DNA of 64,000 nucleotides from the NCBI GenBank assembly GCA_964059195.1, contig CAXKWD010000004.1, positions 117,817,938 to 117,881,937 on the forward strand, read 5' to 3'. Shown piece by piece: positions 46,143 through 57,444 of the stretch. A program made the position numbers and the translations under genes. A model generated the notes under the pieces. The model ran no database searches. It was given only the letters and a program-made list of their open reading frames with translations, and was not told the origin of the DNA. Source of the DNA: Ectobius pallidus (taxonomy: Eukaryota > Arthropoda > Insecta > Blattodea > Ectobiidae). Every line of letters begins with the position of its first letter. The stretch's first letter is position 1.

Positions 46143-46210
46143 AAAATAAAAGGAATTGATAATTAAAGTATTATATAATATTTTATTGATCGAACTCAAC
46201 TGTACAACCC
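46105..46210 (+). mobile_element. Penelope-like terminus fragment
   Basis: A hammerhead-like core (46105-46142) is followed by TTAAAGTATTATATAATATT and TTTTATTGATCGAACTCAAC. The first resembles the outer part of the 35.2-kb arms and the second the outer part of the 41-kb arms. No inverted partner was found nearby. Confidence 0.55.
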
Positions 46211-47492
46211 AACGTGTCCGTCCGTCCATGTGTTGTCCGCCCACTGGCATTTGGAACTTCTGGTGTGGCAAAACTTTCTTTATTCAGGTTGCTACATGCC
46301 AGGCTCGTACAACAGGATTCGAGGCTGACAGGTTGAATTAATTTAGTTGGTCTGACATCTGAGAACGGTTTTTCAACACTGTTTCGCAACACCAGTGAAC
46401 AGACTTTATCTACATATAAAATAATGCATTTAATCTAAATTTCAAACAGAAACATTATCATACATAACAAACGATCTGCTACGACTAAGCACTTGCACCA
46501 TAACCTTTATTTTAAATTATTTATTCATGTGTTAGGGATCTCTAATAGAGATCAGATTTGAACCTTAAATATTATTTATATCTTATTATAATCCATGCTG
46601 TCTAAAGAAACGTAAAAACTATGTCATAATTCTGGATCCAAACGGTTTCCTATACTAAGCAGGTTGATGAAACTAAATTGTATTTTTGTCTCTTTTAAGA
46701 CCTTTCCTTCAACCGCTAAGGCAAATTCCTGGTTATTACTCTGGTGACTGACCCTCGGATTTTCTCGTCATAATCTCGATCAATTGTTAATATTTTCCTC
46801 ATGTGTCAAAAGGGCTCCAGAAGATCTGTACTATGGTATACAATGTCCAATCTTACTCAGATGTGATAATTCGGGTAACACGAACATAATACACTGGGAA
46901 ATATTCTTCTTCATACTTAAAATTTCTAGAAACGTCTGTTCCCTTTACCCAAGAAAATGTACTATATGAGTCCGCAAACCCTAGTGGCAGTTAGCGTGAG
47001 AGTTTCGATTTAAAATGTAAATAAATTATAATCTCCACTTGGTGTGTCGAGTCCCGAGGCCTCAGTGCCCTGCTTTCCCATTCATGCAGCAAAGTGGTAT
47101 AACGGTTATTTAAGAATTTTATTATACCATTGCAGTGAAGGAATGTTATGTTCTTCTCATGGAGCCTAACTGGCTTGAGTGGAAGGGAAACTGAATGCAA
47201 TAGCTGCTTAAAGCATATTCTCCCCAGTATTTGTGATTTCTTGGTAGTATACTTAAATGGTGCGGATACCGCGTTCTTTCACTTCTAATCTGAATATTAT
47301 GAGTAATTAATATAAGTTCCAAACTCACATCCTTAAGTGGAAAAGGTAAATTGAAATGGGTCCAAATACCAATTTGTATTTTAGTGCTTAATTTTATAGT
47401 TCGAAGTGTGCTTTATGGAAATATAGATGCATTCTATTTCGAACTGCCAGCCTATTCTTAAATGAAAGCTTATATGAAAGACTATTTATAAG
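46211..47492. other. No gene recognised
   Basis: Unassigned DNA. Open frames at 46156-46392 on both strands are short and without domains. Confidence 0.45.
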
Positions 47493-47500
47493 TCTATAAT

Positions 47501-48202
47501 TAGAGACAGGCAATATTCACGGTGAAATTTCATATTCTAAAAAATGGCTGACAGCGCTCTGGAAAATAGGATATTTACGAATCGCGAAGTTTAGATGGCA
47601 ATGCACGCAAGAAAATAGTTCATATTTCAAAATATTTTAGTAAAATATTCATATTTCGTGAATATCTTCATATTGCTTCACTTTTTTCAATATTTACAAA
47701 ATTTCCCTCCATTAACACTTCTGTTAGCATTTAGCAATACATATTCTATGGATGCAGTTTTCTAGGAATCACGTCAGAAACCCCAAGTCACACATTCCAC
47801 TCATTTCAACAGCCAAGCAATCTAGCAACACTTTCTAACCAAGATTTAAAAAATTTCCCTCCTTTAATTTTTCCAACAGTAATTAATAGGGTTTTCCATG
47901 TATTCTGAAAAAACTGCTTGTACCATATTGTAATCAACATGTTGTTACTAATAGTTGGATATAATATTATTATTAATTAACTTACTAATTACCAAGTAGT
48001 GAATTGTTTTATTCTCTCATTCTAAATAGAGTAGATATCCCTTCGAGAGTTGGCTTAAATAAAATAAAAAAAAAATGATTAAACGAGAAAATTAGTAACT
48101 CATTGAATGTCTTAAAAATTTTAATTTTTCCATATTTTCATATTCAGCCCAAGATAAATTTCATATTTTGGCAAAATTTTCTTAAAATTGTGCCTATCGC
48201 TA
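47501..48202. mobile_element. hAT-like non-autonomous element, TAGMGAYAGGCA ends
   Basis: The left end TAGAGACAGGCA and inverted right end TAGCGATAGGCA match at 10 of 12 positions. The flanks TCTATAAT and CCTATAAA share six of eight bases. TTTCATATT-like motifs are repeated near both ends, as is common for hAT transposase-binding sites. 702 bp, no ORF. Confidence 0.65.
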
Positions 48203-48229
48203 CCTATAAACTACTCATATTATACATTG

Positions 48230-48335
48230 TATTGTAGACCTAGTTTGTTCTTTTCTGTCTTATATGTAATTGTCTATTCCATCTTAAGTAGCTCATAGCA
48301 AATAAATATAGAATTGAATTCAATTGAATTGAATT
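48230..48335 (+). mobile_element. Possible LINE 3' end with GAATT tail
   Basis: CTCATAGCAAATAAATATAG followed by repeated GAATT/CAATT units resembles the 3' UTR, polyadenylation signal and pentameric tail of some LINEs. There is no coding part and no second copy. Confidence 0.35.
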
Positions 48336-49489
48336 TGGGTTAGATAATGCAAGCCCTGTGGTGAGTGGTGGATTAACATTATTTATATGTTATGTCAGCA
48401 GGATTTGATATATTTTTTTAAATTACTGATACCAATATTAAGACTAATTATAAGATTTTTCATATCTAATATTTGCAAAAATAAGGGTGTGCCCAGTTAT
48501 TAAACAATTCTGGAACAAACATTTTTTAATATACTTCTCTAAAATATGTCACTTTGTTGTGTAAATATAAGTAGAAAAAACTAATTTTTCTAATTTCTAC
48601 AGTTTTTTTAGGAAAAACACCGTAATTGACAAATTTAACATGGCAGAGATAGAAGGTTTCTTCTCCCCTTACCAAATGGATAATTAATTAATTACCGTAT
48701 AGAACACTGAATAGGTGCTTAGTTGATCGTTTGTCTGTTTTATTTTTTAATTTTAGATTGAAACTAAAACGTAGTATTATTTTATAATTATGTACCCCAG
48801 TCCGTTCACTGGTATATAACAAAGGTCCATTAAGAATTGACGGTAGGAAGTGAATTGCTGCGAACTTATTTTCTTTTACGAACCAGCGTGAAATGGGATT
48901 AGAATTACGATTTTTAAATGCTACCATTCGCACACCTGATGTTGCCACGGAGTTTTTTTTTTGGGGGGGGGATGGGATGAAAGTGAATGAAATAAAGGGA
49001 AATTGCCTCCGAATGCCGCCGCTAACACTGCAAAATTATGTAATTAGTTAATTACCGTTAGTGTTATGATAATGCAGCATCTGTGATGTCAGGGTAAATA
49101 GATTGAGGGGTTTAATTCCATGATGACTCCACTATGCAAACATTTTAAGGACAACAGTGTGTTAAATGAGAAATTTCCCCTTCCTGGTTTCTAGCTAATT
49201 GATAGAACGTATTCTAGAGACAATATATTACTATGGAAAAAAATACAACTAACTTATAATCTAGACATACGAATATACATATGCTGCACAATTAAAAATA
49301 TTCCACGAATTACCTTTATTTGATAAAACATCTATAGTATTTTGTAAAAGATTAAAAGAAAATGTTTTGTTTCAAAACTTTTTTAATTGCGTTCATTAAC
49401 ATTACAATTAAAATGTTACATGTTTTAATTCATTACACAGCCGTTACACTTAAAATTTGAACGTTGCCAAATCTAATAATCAGCATTAC
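48336..49489. other. No gene; T/G run at 48953-48971
   Basis: Unassigned AT-rich DNA. Confidence 0.5.
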
Positions 49490-49707
49490 ACATTCGTCGA
49501 TCTGGGAAGCGCAGTGAGTATGGCGCTGGCTTTCTGTTCCCAAGGACGCGGTTTCGATGGCATTTATGTGTGGATAATATATTAATATGACAGGCCTGTA
49601 GGTATGCAGGTATGTAAAACAAAATTCCGGCACACCGGCAACGGTCACAGGCCTCACGTGTAGTACACCCCCATCGTTAAATAACCGTGTAACCAACCAA
49701 CCAACAT
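49490..49707 (+). mobile_element. SINE (family 4), longest copy
   Basis: A tRNA-like head (ATCTGGGAAGCGCAGTGAGT, then a B-box-like GCGGTTTCGAT) is followed by a body with CAAAATTCCGGCACACCGGC, TAGTACACCCCCATCGTTAA and a tail of CCAA units. Fragments of the body recur at 17186, about 50048-50085 and 52550. Confidence 0.65.
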
Positions 49708-49709
49708 TA

Positions 49710-50725
49710 TAGGCCTGCATGACTATTTTAAATCTATATTTTCATTAACTCCAGCATTATTTTGAGCAGCTTTCATCGCGTTTTGGAAAATATATCCCCA
49801 CCTTCAGGAATATTGTGAAATATACTCGCTGTGTTCTCAGTTCATCCCTTGTCCTTTAAAATATCTAGGACATTTCTTTGGAAAGCACGGGTATTCTATA
49901 AAGCTCAAAGTTTCGAAGATTCTGTGAAGTTTCTTCACCACATGAAGTTAGGAGTTAGATCCGGGATGTTTTAGGGCCGAGAAATTTGTCCACCAAACCC
50001 AAACCAGCTGTAATTGAATGCTATAAACTTCTCTTTGCAAAATAGTCTGCAGTACATCCGCGTCGTTAAATAACCAACTACTCAGAGTGCGTGAGATAAA
50101 AATTTGAAGATTATTAAACGCACATTGTCCCCCCTGGAACAGTTACATTTTACTGTAAATTGTATAATTATCAAAATAGTATAAGTTCCCTGTTAGTATA
50201 TTCATCCCGAAACTTGGTAGCCTATACTACTGAGTTTCAGCTCATTTTATCGTTATTATAAATTCAATCTCTTAGGGGGGAAAAAAATGCATATTTCTTA
50301 AAACTAAGTCCCATTGTCTACACTTCTTATATTGCGATAAGGCAGGCAATATTGGCCTCAAATTCCTGTTCTGGAGTCACCTGTGGGATTTATTTTTCTG
50401 TTTGAGTTCGCTCCACTGGTTTGCACGAGGTCGCCTTACAGAACGGTAACCACCAATTGATTACTTCCTGGGGGCGGAGTTGTGAATATTCAAACACACA
50501 CTAACTCTCCTGCTTTCAGAAAGGGTTGTTATGAGCTTCTGCTTCGTGCAGGAGAGGGCTAAGGCGGTCAGGCAACTCGACCAAATCTTCACTTCGAAGT
50601 ATAAACTGATAGGCGTACTCAACATTTAAAAATATATTAAAAATATATGTTAATTTTGATTTTTTAATATTCATAAGTTTATATTTTATTCATACGGAAT
50701 TTGAATAATTTCACATGTTGCTGAG
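49710..50725. other. No gene; SINE family 4 tail at about 50048-50085
   Basis: CAGTACATCCGCGTCGTTAA then ATAACCAAC matches the tail of the SINE at 49490. The rest is unassigned. Confidence 0.5.
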
Positions 50726-50726
50726 A

Positions 50727-50820
50727 GGGAGATAGATAGATAGACAGATAGACAGACAGATCGATATATAAATGGAGAGAGAGAGAGAGAGAAAGAGAGA
50801 GAAAGAAAGAGAAAGAAAAA
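50727..50820. repeat. (GATA)(GACA)(GA) compound microsatellite
   Basis: GATA units pass into GACA units, then GA and GAAA units. A related GATA/GACA patch lies at about 51171-51207. Confidence 0.95.
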
Positions 50821-51704
50821 CTGACTTTAGGAAATCTAGGGGTTAACTTTTGCCAGGTTATAAGGAAGGTGTATATATTTTTGTCGAGGCGATAGGTTAT
50901 AAATAGGCCTACCATACATACAATTTTCATTAAAGGAATGTTTGAAGGACATTTCTATAGAGGTCACTATTGTACAGCATTTAAAGAACGTTGTTAGAGA
51001 AAATGTTACTTTCTTGATGTAAAATACTAAAAGGCCAAATGATTGTAAGCGACATGCTTCATCTCGTCGTAGGCCTATCCTTCTAAGAGTGAATGTTATA
51101 TGTAATCGTATAAGTATTTTTAAAATTTTAGATCTATAGGCTTCTGTTTAAAAATCACATGAAAACACGTAGATAGATAGACAGACGTATAGACAAATAG
51201 ACACACAAACCCTTCTTTTCTGCTAGACCTCAGAACACAGCATTAGCAGCAAATGCATAGGCAAATGCATAACACGTTCTGATGCCACTTGCAATTTAAT
51301 TTTGGATTCTTCCGCCTCGAAACATGTAGGCATATTTCTCGATGAAATCTCGACGCACAATTTCAGGTCTAAGACAATAGTTTTATGTGGTATCTGTGTT
51401 TACAGAGAAAGGAACAATAATTTTTAAAAATTGAACAAAAGACCCTTGAGAAACAGGGGTTACAGCACTTTAAGAAGACGATGCTTTCAAATAGAGTTCC
51501 TGGGCGAAATTACCTGCGGTTTCAATCTGTCTTTCTTCTTGCCTTTCTTTCGTTTACTGTAGAGATAGGCCAGCCCCTCATCACGATAGGCGTTAAGGGA
51601 ATTAAGAAACTATGATCACATTGGTTAAAAAAAAAAGGGGGGAATCGTAAGGGTCCGCGGAAAATGACGTAAGCAGTGAGCCTTCCACTCGTATGCACTT
51701 ATCA
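50821..51704. other. No gene recognised
   Basis: Unassigned DNA. Confidence 0.5.
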
Positions 51705-52440
51705 GCAACGATTTGAAACTGAAATAAAATCATGTAAACTGATGTTTCAAAGTGCCAGAATGCTTTTGTTTAATCAGTGATAATTGCAATTATGACATGC
51801 AGAAAATGTTATTTTTATAATCGATTTCGGAGTTAGCTCCAGATCGATTCATTAAGCAGGGCTTATGGAGGAACAAAGGTCTAGTTTGATAAGCATAGGT
51901 TATGTGAAGGAATATGTGGGTAGTGATATTTGTCAAAGGTATCTGTATTGCAACTTCCAAAGCCGTATATGAACACTGTAAAACAATATGTTGCCATGAG
52001 AACTGATTTGCAATTGATAAATTCTTTCTAATATATTACTATAAAATAGGCACTAAATTGGGCATTATCCCGGTACCGGTCAACCGATTTGGTCCATTAT
52101 CGATAGGCTTCTTCCCATGGACGTTATAAACGCGTATTTTTTTCTATTTTAATTTTATTTGACCATAGTTGACCCAGAGTCCCACAGCCGGAGGCTACAC
52201 TACTGGGGAGAATACAGATAATACATAGACAATATTTGTGTACAGCTTGCTATCTAGGTTTCAAGGCTTCGGTATAAATGTAGATGATGATGATGATGTG
52301 AGTGATGAATTAGAAACGCGTATACCAAGTTTAATGAATTCCGATAAAGCGTATTTTAGTTATCCCGCGTACAGACAAACGGACAGAAGGATAGACATTT
52401 TCCCGCCCGCATGCAATCTCATAAAGTACCATGCTGGCAC
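51705..52440 (+). repeat. Unclassified dispersed repeat D, copy 2
   Basis: Colinear with 29345-30060. It lacks the SINE of copy 1 but is itself split by an insertion at 52138-52313. Confidence 0.85.
52138..52313. mobile_element. Retroposon insertion with 10-bp TSD
   Basis: A perfect AAACGCGTAT repeat flanks it (52128-52137 and 52314-52323), and copy 1 of repeat D gives the empty site. The 176-bp insert starts with a T-run and ends with GATGATGATG-like units, so it is probably a 5'-truncated retroposon; its orientation is ambiguous. Confidence 0.85.
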
Positions 52441-52549
52441 TTAACATATACTGTATTTAAAAATCGAATATTGAGAACTCAGAAGTTGTATCCAAATCTT
52501 GTATGAGTAGAACAGCATTATCCATATTATTAAAATCGCCCTGGGCGTT

Positions 52550-52720
52550 GCAGTCAGTTTGCACTGACTTTGTGTGTCCAAGATGGCGGGTTGGATCCCG
52601 GCTCAGATAGATGAGATTTATGTGTATACATGTGACAAACCCATCTCTATAGATTTACAGCCATGTAAAATAATTCTGAGGGAGAAAATCCGGGCACACC
52701 GGAAAAGGTGAGATCATAAA
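52550..52720 (+). mobile_element. SINE fragment (family 4-like)
   Basis: A B-box-like GGGTTGGATCCCGGCTC is followed by TGTGACAAACCCATCTC and AAAATCCGGGCACACCGG, the last matching the core of the 49490 SINE. Confidence 0.55.
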
Positions 52721-53119
52721 CAACAACAAAATATTAAAGATTCGTGATTATTTATTTTAACGGAGAGGGTTAAATGATGCTGCAACGCTGAGGAATCTAC
52801 TTCATTAGAATTGGCTACTAACGGCGAATAATGACTTTTGACAGGCAATATCAACAAGTTTTTATACGTTACGTATACGTGTTTCTGTATAAGATTTATA
52901 AGCCAAAAGTAATAAATAAATAAATAAATAATAAGTCGTTTGAGATTTAGAAAAGTTACACCTATATTTTTAAATATCGATTGATTTTCCTGTGCACTCC
53001 GTTTTTCTTTCTACGAAAATCTTACCTATTGTGTTTGTATGGATTGAGCCTGGTCGTATATGAACGATATATACTGAACTGGTAGGGCGGAAAAATGCAG
53101 GGCTTAAAAGAAAAGCTAA

Positions 53120-53670
53120 GCAAAATTAGATTTAATTTATTTAAACAGTGAATGTTATACAAATTACTTTGTAAAATGCGCAATGAGTCACGAATTATTT
53201 TAGTTCAATGCCTTTAAAAATCTCCCGCTGTAATCCATACGTCGGAACAGATAAACAGTAAAATTTCTTATCACTTCACTGAATTATATTTTGAAACACA
53301 TTTTAAAATAATTTCTGCATACGCAATTGTATCTGTTTTCCTCTAAATTAGGAGACACTCTCAGGCAAAGAATAACGTACAGTTAAATAAGTTACAAATT
53401 AGATTTTTGGTTGATATATTAAACTCAAATAAAAACAACAGGTACCGGTAATTACAATGCTGTTTAAAAGTTAGCTGTTTAGTTTTGGGGATGTGATCCT
53501 GGCGTATTCCATTGCAGTTTCCACTTCTACCATTCGCGGATAATAGGAATCTGTAATATATACACCAGTACGAGGATAAAGTTGTTCGTAGACACCTTGT
53601 TTGATGGATGAACCATATGCTTTTCCAAGCGAACTGCAGAATGCTACCAATGCCTACCGTTAGAGTCACA
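53120..53670 (-). repeat. Unclassified dispersed repeat E, copy 1
   Basis: Inverted counterpart of 56700-57345. On the minus strand: AACGGTAGGCATTGGTAGCA, CCTGTTGTTTTTATTTGAGT, TTTGTAACTTATTTAA, TTTACTGTTTATCTGTTCCG, TGACTCATTGCGCATTTTAC and TTAAATAAATTAAATCTAAT. It contains a 102-codon minus frame (53669-53361). Its translated ends resemble copy 2 (IGSIL.F.W; LLFL...N..T.N.ICNLF), but there is no known domain. Confidence 0.75.
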
Positions 53671-53673
53671 TAT

Positions 53674-53964
53674 TTAGATTAGATTAGATTAGATTACAAG
53701 GGGGTAGTATAAGCCTTTTGCCGGCTTCTCAACACTGCGACCTTTATAGATCTATTGTGAATACCCTACTCTACTCTTTTCTAGCAGTCATCACCACACT
53801 TTAATTTAGGCTTTTTAATATAGCCTTTAATTTTCCTGGGTGATGTCCAGTCCTGAACCCGGGGGATTTTTCGTTGCTGAAAAATCCACTACCCGGCCGG
53901 GAATCGAACCCGGACCGCCAGGGTAGAAGGCAAGTATGCTACCTATACACCCATCGCGGCGGAC
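53674..53964 (-). mobile_element. tRNA-derived SINE (family 5), full length
   Basis: A perfect 12-bp TSD, AGAGTCACATAT, flanks it (53662-53673 and 53965-53976). The head is at the right, with B box GGTTCGATTCC (53900-53910). A hairpin GGATTTTTC/GAAAAATCC (53864-53887) follows, as in the 45640 copy. The 3' tail is a pentamer run, TAATC on the minus strand. Confidence 0.93.
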
Positions 53965-53976
53965 AGAGTCACATAT

Positions 53977-54362
53977 AATGCACAAATATTCTTAGTTCAA
54001 TAAGGAGATGTAAGAGCGAATTCTTTCGAATGAGGGAGACAAGGAATAAAACTCACCTGTAGGAATTAGGAGGTGGAGGTAGTCTCCCAAACAGCAAACA
54101 ACAGGTGGAAAATAAGTTGAGTGTTCATTGAGAAATATATTTCTTTCAGTATATAAGTATAAAAATAAATGCTATCAGCTATTTAATTTATTTTTCATTC
54201 ATACGTTCACCTAGGTTTATTAATTTTATTTATCTTTAATTTAATATGCATACTATTGTATCTTTTTATTATTGTTCCATATAATACTTGTAAATTCACG
54301 AATCCGTTATTTATGTAGCCTATGTTATTATGTGTAAATGAAAGATTAATGTAAGCCAGATA
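53977..54362. other. No gene recognised
   Basis: Unassigned AT-rich DNA. Confidence 0.5.
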
Positions 54363-54397
54363 TGATGATGTTGATGATGATGATGATGATAATAATG

Positions 54398-54457
<60 letters not shown>
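54363..54457. repeat. (GAT)n(AAT)n microsatellite
   Basis: GAT units pass into about 24 AAT units; a short CG run (CGCGCGCG) follows at about 54471. Confidence 0.95.
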
Positions 54458-54458
<1 letters not shown>

Positions 54459-54499
54459 AATACACAGTCACGCGCGCGCACACTAGTTCCGGTTATACA

Positions 54500-54960
54500 G
54501 TTATTGAAGATTTTAATGAGGTGTAAATGCTTGTTTGAATTTACCTACCGCCTTCCTATCCTTCCCAGATCTCCATTCACCTACCAGTTTAGTTTTTTAA
54601 TTGTTATTAGAATAGAATTGATTTATTTTACCTGGTGAAATTAAGGTGATTGGGCCTTCTCTTCAATTCAACAAGGATTATTACGATTAAATTTTACAGT
54701 ATCACAAATATAATACAAATACAAAATAATTACAACATAATTACAAGAATAAAGTATAACAGAGGCAATTATATGATATGAGAGTAAAGATAGGAAAATC
54801 ATTTGAAATGGATATTGTTAATATTAATTGCAATCAAGTCCTTTTTATGGGATCACTGGTCAGCATTCGTTATCGTAATGTATGAGGTGAATGCTTGTTT
54901 GAATTTAAGTACGGCCCTCCCTTTCCTTCCCAGGGCGTCCCCATTTAATTCCCATAGCAC
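54500..54960. repeat. Local direct duplication split by an insertion
   Basis: GAGGTG(T)AAATGCTTGTTTGAATTT and C.TTCC..TCCTTCCCAG occur at about 54518-54585 and again at 54884-54950. Between them lies about 200 bp (54598-54795) beginning with a T-run and TTTATTTTACCTGG, resembling the 3' part of a retroposon. Confidence 0.6.
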
Positions 54961-56695
54961 TTATTGCTATTTAAAACAAATGTCTGACTTTCCTTGCAGA
55001 AAATATTTTCGTCATCCGCGCTGGTCAAATATCACGAGCTCATTTGCCTGCCGCCCAAAATTTTGCTCCCAAGGCAAACATCGTTCTTATACCAGCATCT
55101 TTGAAGTTCTATGTGACCTTAGCATGCATCATCGTGTTCTTTGAAATGAATGTTGTGCAAGTTAAAGGACGGGGGATTCTTTTTCCCTACTCTGAGAATG
55201 GAGAACGATTTATGAAACGGATTAATTATCAAATAATAATGGCGGAATTCCTTCGTGAAGCAAGTGTACTCCCAATTCTTAATATACTTTTAAGAGCTTT
55301 GGAAATGTCATCTAGGCCGGCATAGTCAGAGTCTTGTGCTGTATTACGTATGACAAACCCCGGTATTAAGGTATAATCAATAGCGAAGCCCAGTTGGTGA
55401 AACCTGCTGTTGGGGGAGCATGCAGCAATGAGAGATCGAATTAGGGCACCCCATCCGGTGCTATCTGTCCAACGTAAAAAGGCCAGTTATTCTACGGTCA
55501 TTTCGATGAATTCTTCCAAAACGCATATCCCCTTTATGCTGTTTCACTCCACTTGGGGCGTAAATAGGTTACAGCGGATCTTTTATGTCGAAGTGCCAAA
55601 TCGTTATCCCTCCCATACCCAAAACCAGACCGCAGACATTAGCCAATTTCAGAATTTTATTTTTATTGTGGAACAGCCTATTCCGAATTGTCTTAAATTC
55701 AAACTTAAATTTATGCCATCCATACTTAAATTTAAAAAACATAACAATTTTAACTCTTCACGATTGGTGTAGCCCTCTTTTCTGCACTGAATTACCTCTT
55801 TTATCAAAATTGCAGCTGGCAATAATGGTCCATATACAGAAATTCTCAGCGAAGCATTCAACGTGTCTGACTTCAGCGAGCTGCTGTAAACTGTCTTAAT
55901 TCTACTGCAGCAACTGTTGGCAGCTCTTCTATTAAAACAGGCTAATAAATTCTGTTTATCTTTTCTGCATGACAACTATTTTTTTAACGAATTATTAAAA
56001 GAAACTAAATATTTTCGAAGCATAGTATTTCAACCTTAAGCTTGAACAGCCATAACAAACAAGAACCAAGCACAAACTAAATTGTTTGCTACAAGAGAGA
56101 AGCGATTATTGAAAGGACAGGGAACTAAAACACGTTGGAATTTCGAATTACCGGTACTCTACAACGATAGCTCCCCCATCTTCCCAAACGCTTCCGAGTA
56201 AATACGAATATTGGTATCTTGTCATGCTGCCAGTGACTAACTGTGGGTATATCTATTACTAAACTTGATTTTGATTACGGGAACTAGAATAATAAAGTAA
56301 TTTAGGAGTTTTTGAAAATCTAAACTTTATCGACCCCCTCAGAATTTTAGTCGCCATTGATGACCAGAAATTTTGCACGCTGCCCGTATCCAAATTGAAC
56401 TACAGTGTTCTAATCGCTTGTACGATAGATTTAGATCTAATCGAGATGTTCTATAATTGGAGGCATAGGCTTAACTTTTTCACTGCTAATTACATGTAAC
56501 TTCATCTCCTTAGACTTGTATAAAAGGAGAGAGATTGAGTATTTCGTTATACAAAATGTGAGGATCATTTATCTACAAGTTAGGGTTGTCATTTACGGAA
56601 AGAAGCTATTCCACTGAAATTTTCCTCATTGATTTCAAACTTAGAGCCCACTGATGGTTTCACTTGTTGATTACATATTTTAAAAAAACATAAAT
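54961..56695. other. No gene recognised
   Basis: Open frames up to 120 codons (55044-55325, 55410-55772, 55585-55975) overlap on both strands and show no domain, start context or splice structure that would support a gene. Confidence 0.45.
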
Positions 56696-56699
56696 TCAG

Positions 56700-57345
56700 C
56701 TCTGCAAGGGTGAAGCAGAAGATATTTGGAAATTTGTGTGATCTTAACGATATGTATTGGAAGCATTCTAGAGTTCTTTTGGCAAGTCCTATTCCGTGGC
56801 GCTACATTCCTGGAGGGACAAGGCCTACCACCCGACCGCTGCGTCACCTACCATAGGCAGATGGCAGGATTGGGTGCATGTGGTCAGCATGCCGACACCC
56901 ACGGCCGTTAATGGTGGTTTCCATGACCGGCAAGTCCTATTAACTGGCAGTAATAGATGTGAAAATTACGATGGAAGGTGCCAGCATCACAACTGCAAAG
57001 GACTTGCCAACAGATACTCGAATTTGTAAATATCTGTTGTTTTTACTTCAGATTAATGTACCAACAACAAATATGATTTGTAACTTATTTAAAATTATTT
57101 GTTATTTTTTGTCTGGAACAGTCTCCCAATATAGGGGAAAATATATGCATGATTTTAAAATGCATATTATGGAGTGGTCACAAAATTTACTGTTTATATA
57201 TTCCGACGATATGGATTAAGACCGGATATTTTGGAAGACACTGGACTACATATTATGCGTCACTCATTGAGCATTTTATACAGTCACTTACTGTACATGT
57301 AAATGTGTATCACTTACTCTTAAATAAATTAAATTTGATATGGCT
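56700..57345 (+). repeat. Unclassified dispersed repeat E, copy 2
   Basis: The same order of blocks as copy 1, ending ACTCTTAAATAAATTAAATT. It is interrupted by a SINE at 56794-56928. Removing the SINE restores GTTCTTTTGGCAAGTCCTAT.. continuity with copy 1. Confidence 0.75.
56794..56928 (-). mobile_element. SINE (family 2), truncated, in repeat E
   Basis: A perfect 13-bp TSD, GGCAAGTCCTATT, at 56781-56793 and 56929-56941. The insert matches the 3' half of the 22754 SINE, inverted (GGTCATGGAAACCACCATTA on the minus strand). Confidence 0.93.
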
Positions 57346-57374
57346 AGTTGTCCTATTTCCTAATAGTTATTGTT

Positions 57375-57392
57375 TCTTCATCATCATCATCA

Positions 57393-57437
<45 letters not shown>
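57375..57437. repeat. (CAT)n(TTA)n microsatellite
   Basis: A short CAT run followed by about 16 TTA units. Confidence 0.95.
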
Positions 57438-57439
<2 letters not shown>

Positions 57440-57444
57440 TTTTT

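Noticed and set aside
48230..48335. Full LINE at the GAATT tail
   Set aside because: Only a short 3'-like end is visible and no RT coding precedes it.
55044..55975. Overlapping frames of 93-120 codons on both strands
   Set aside because: No domain, codon signature or splice structure; two strands open at once suggests chance.
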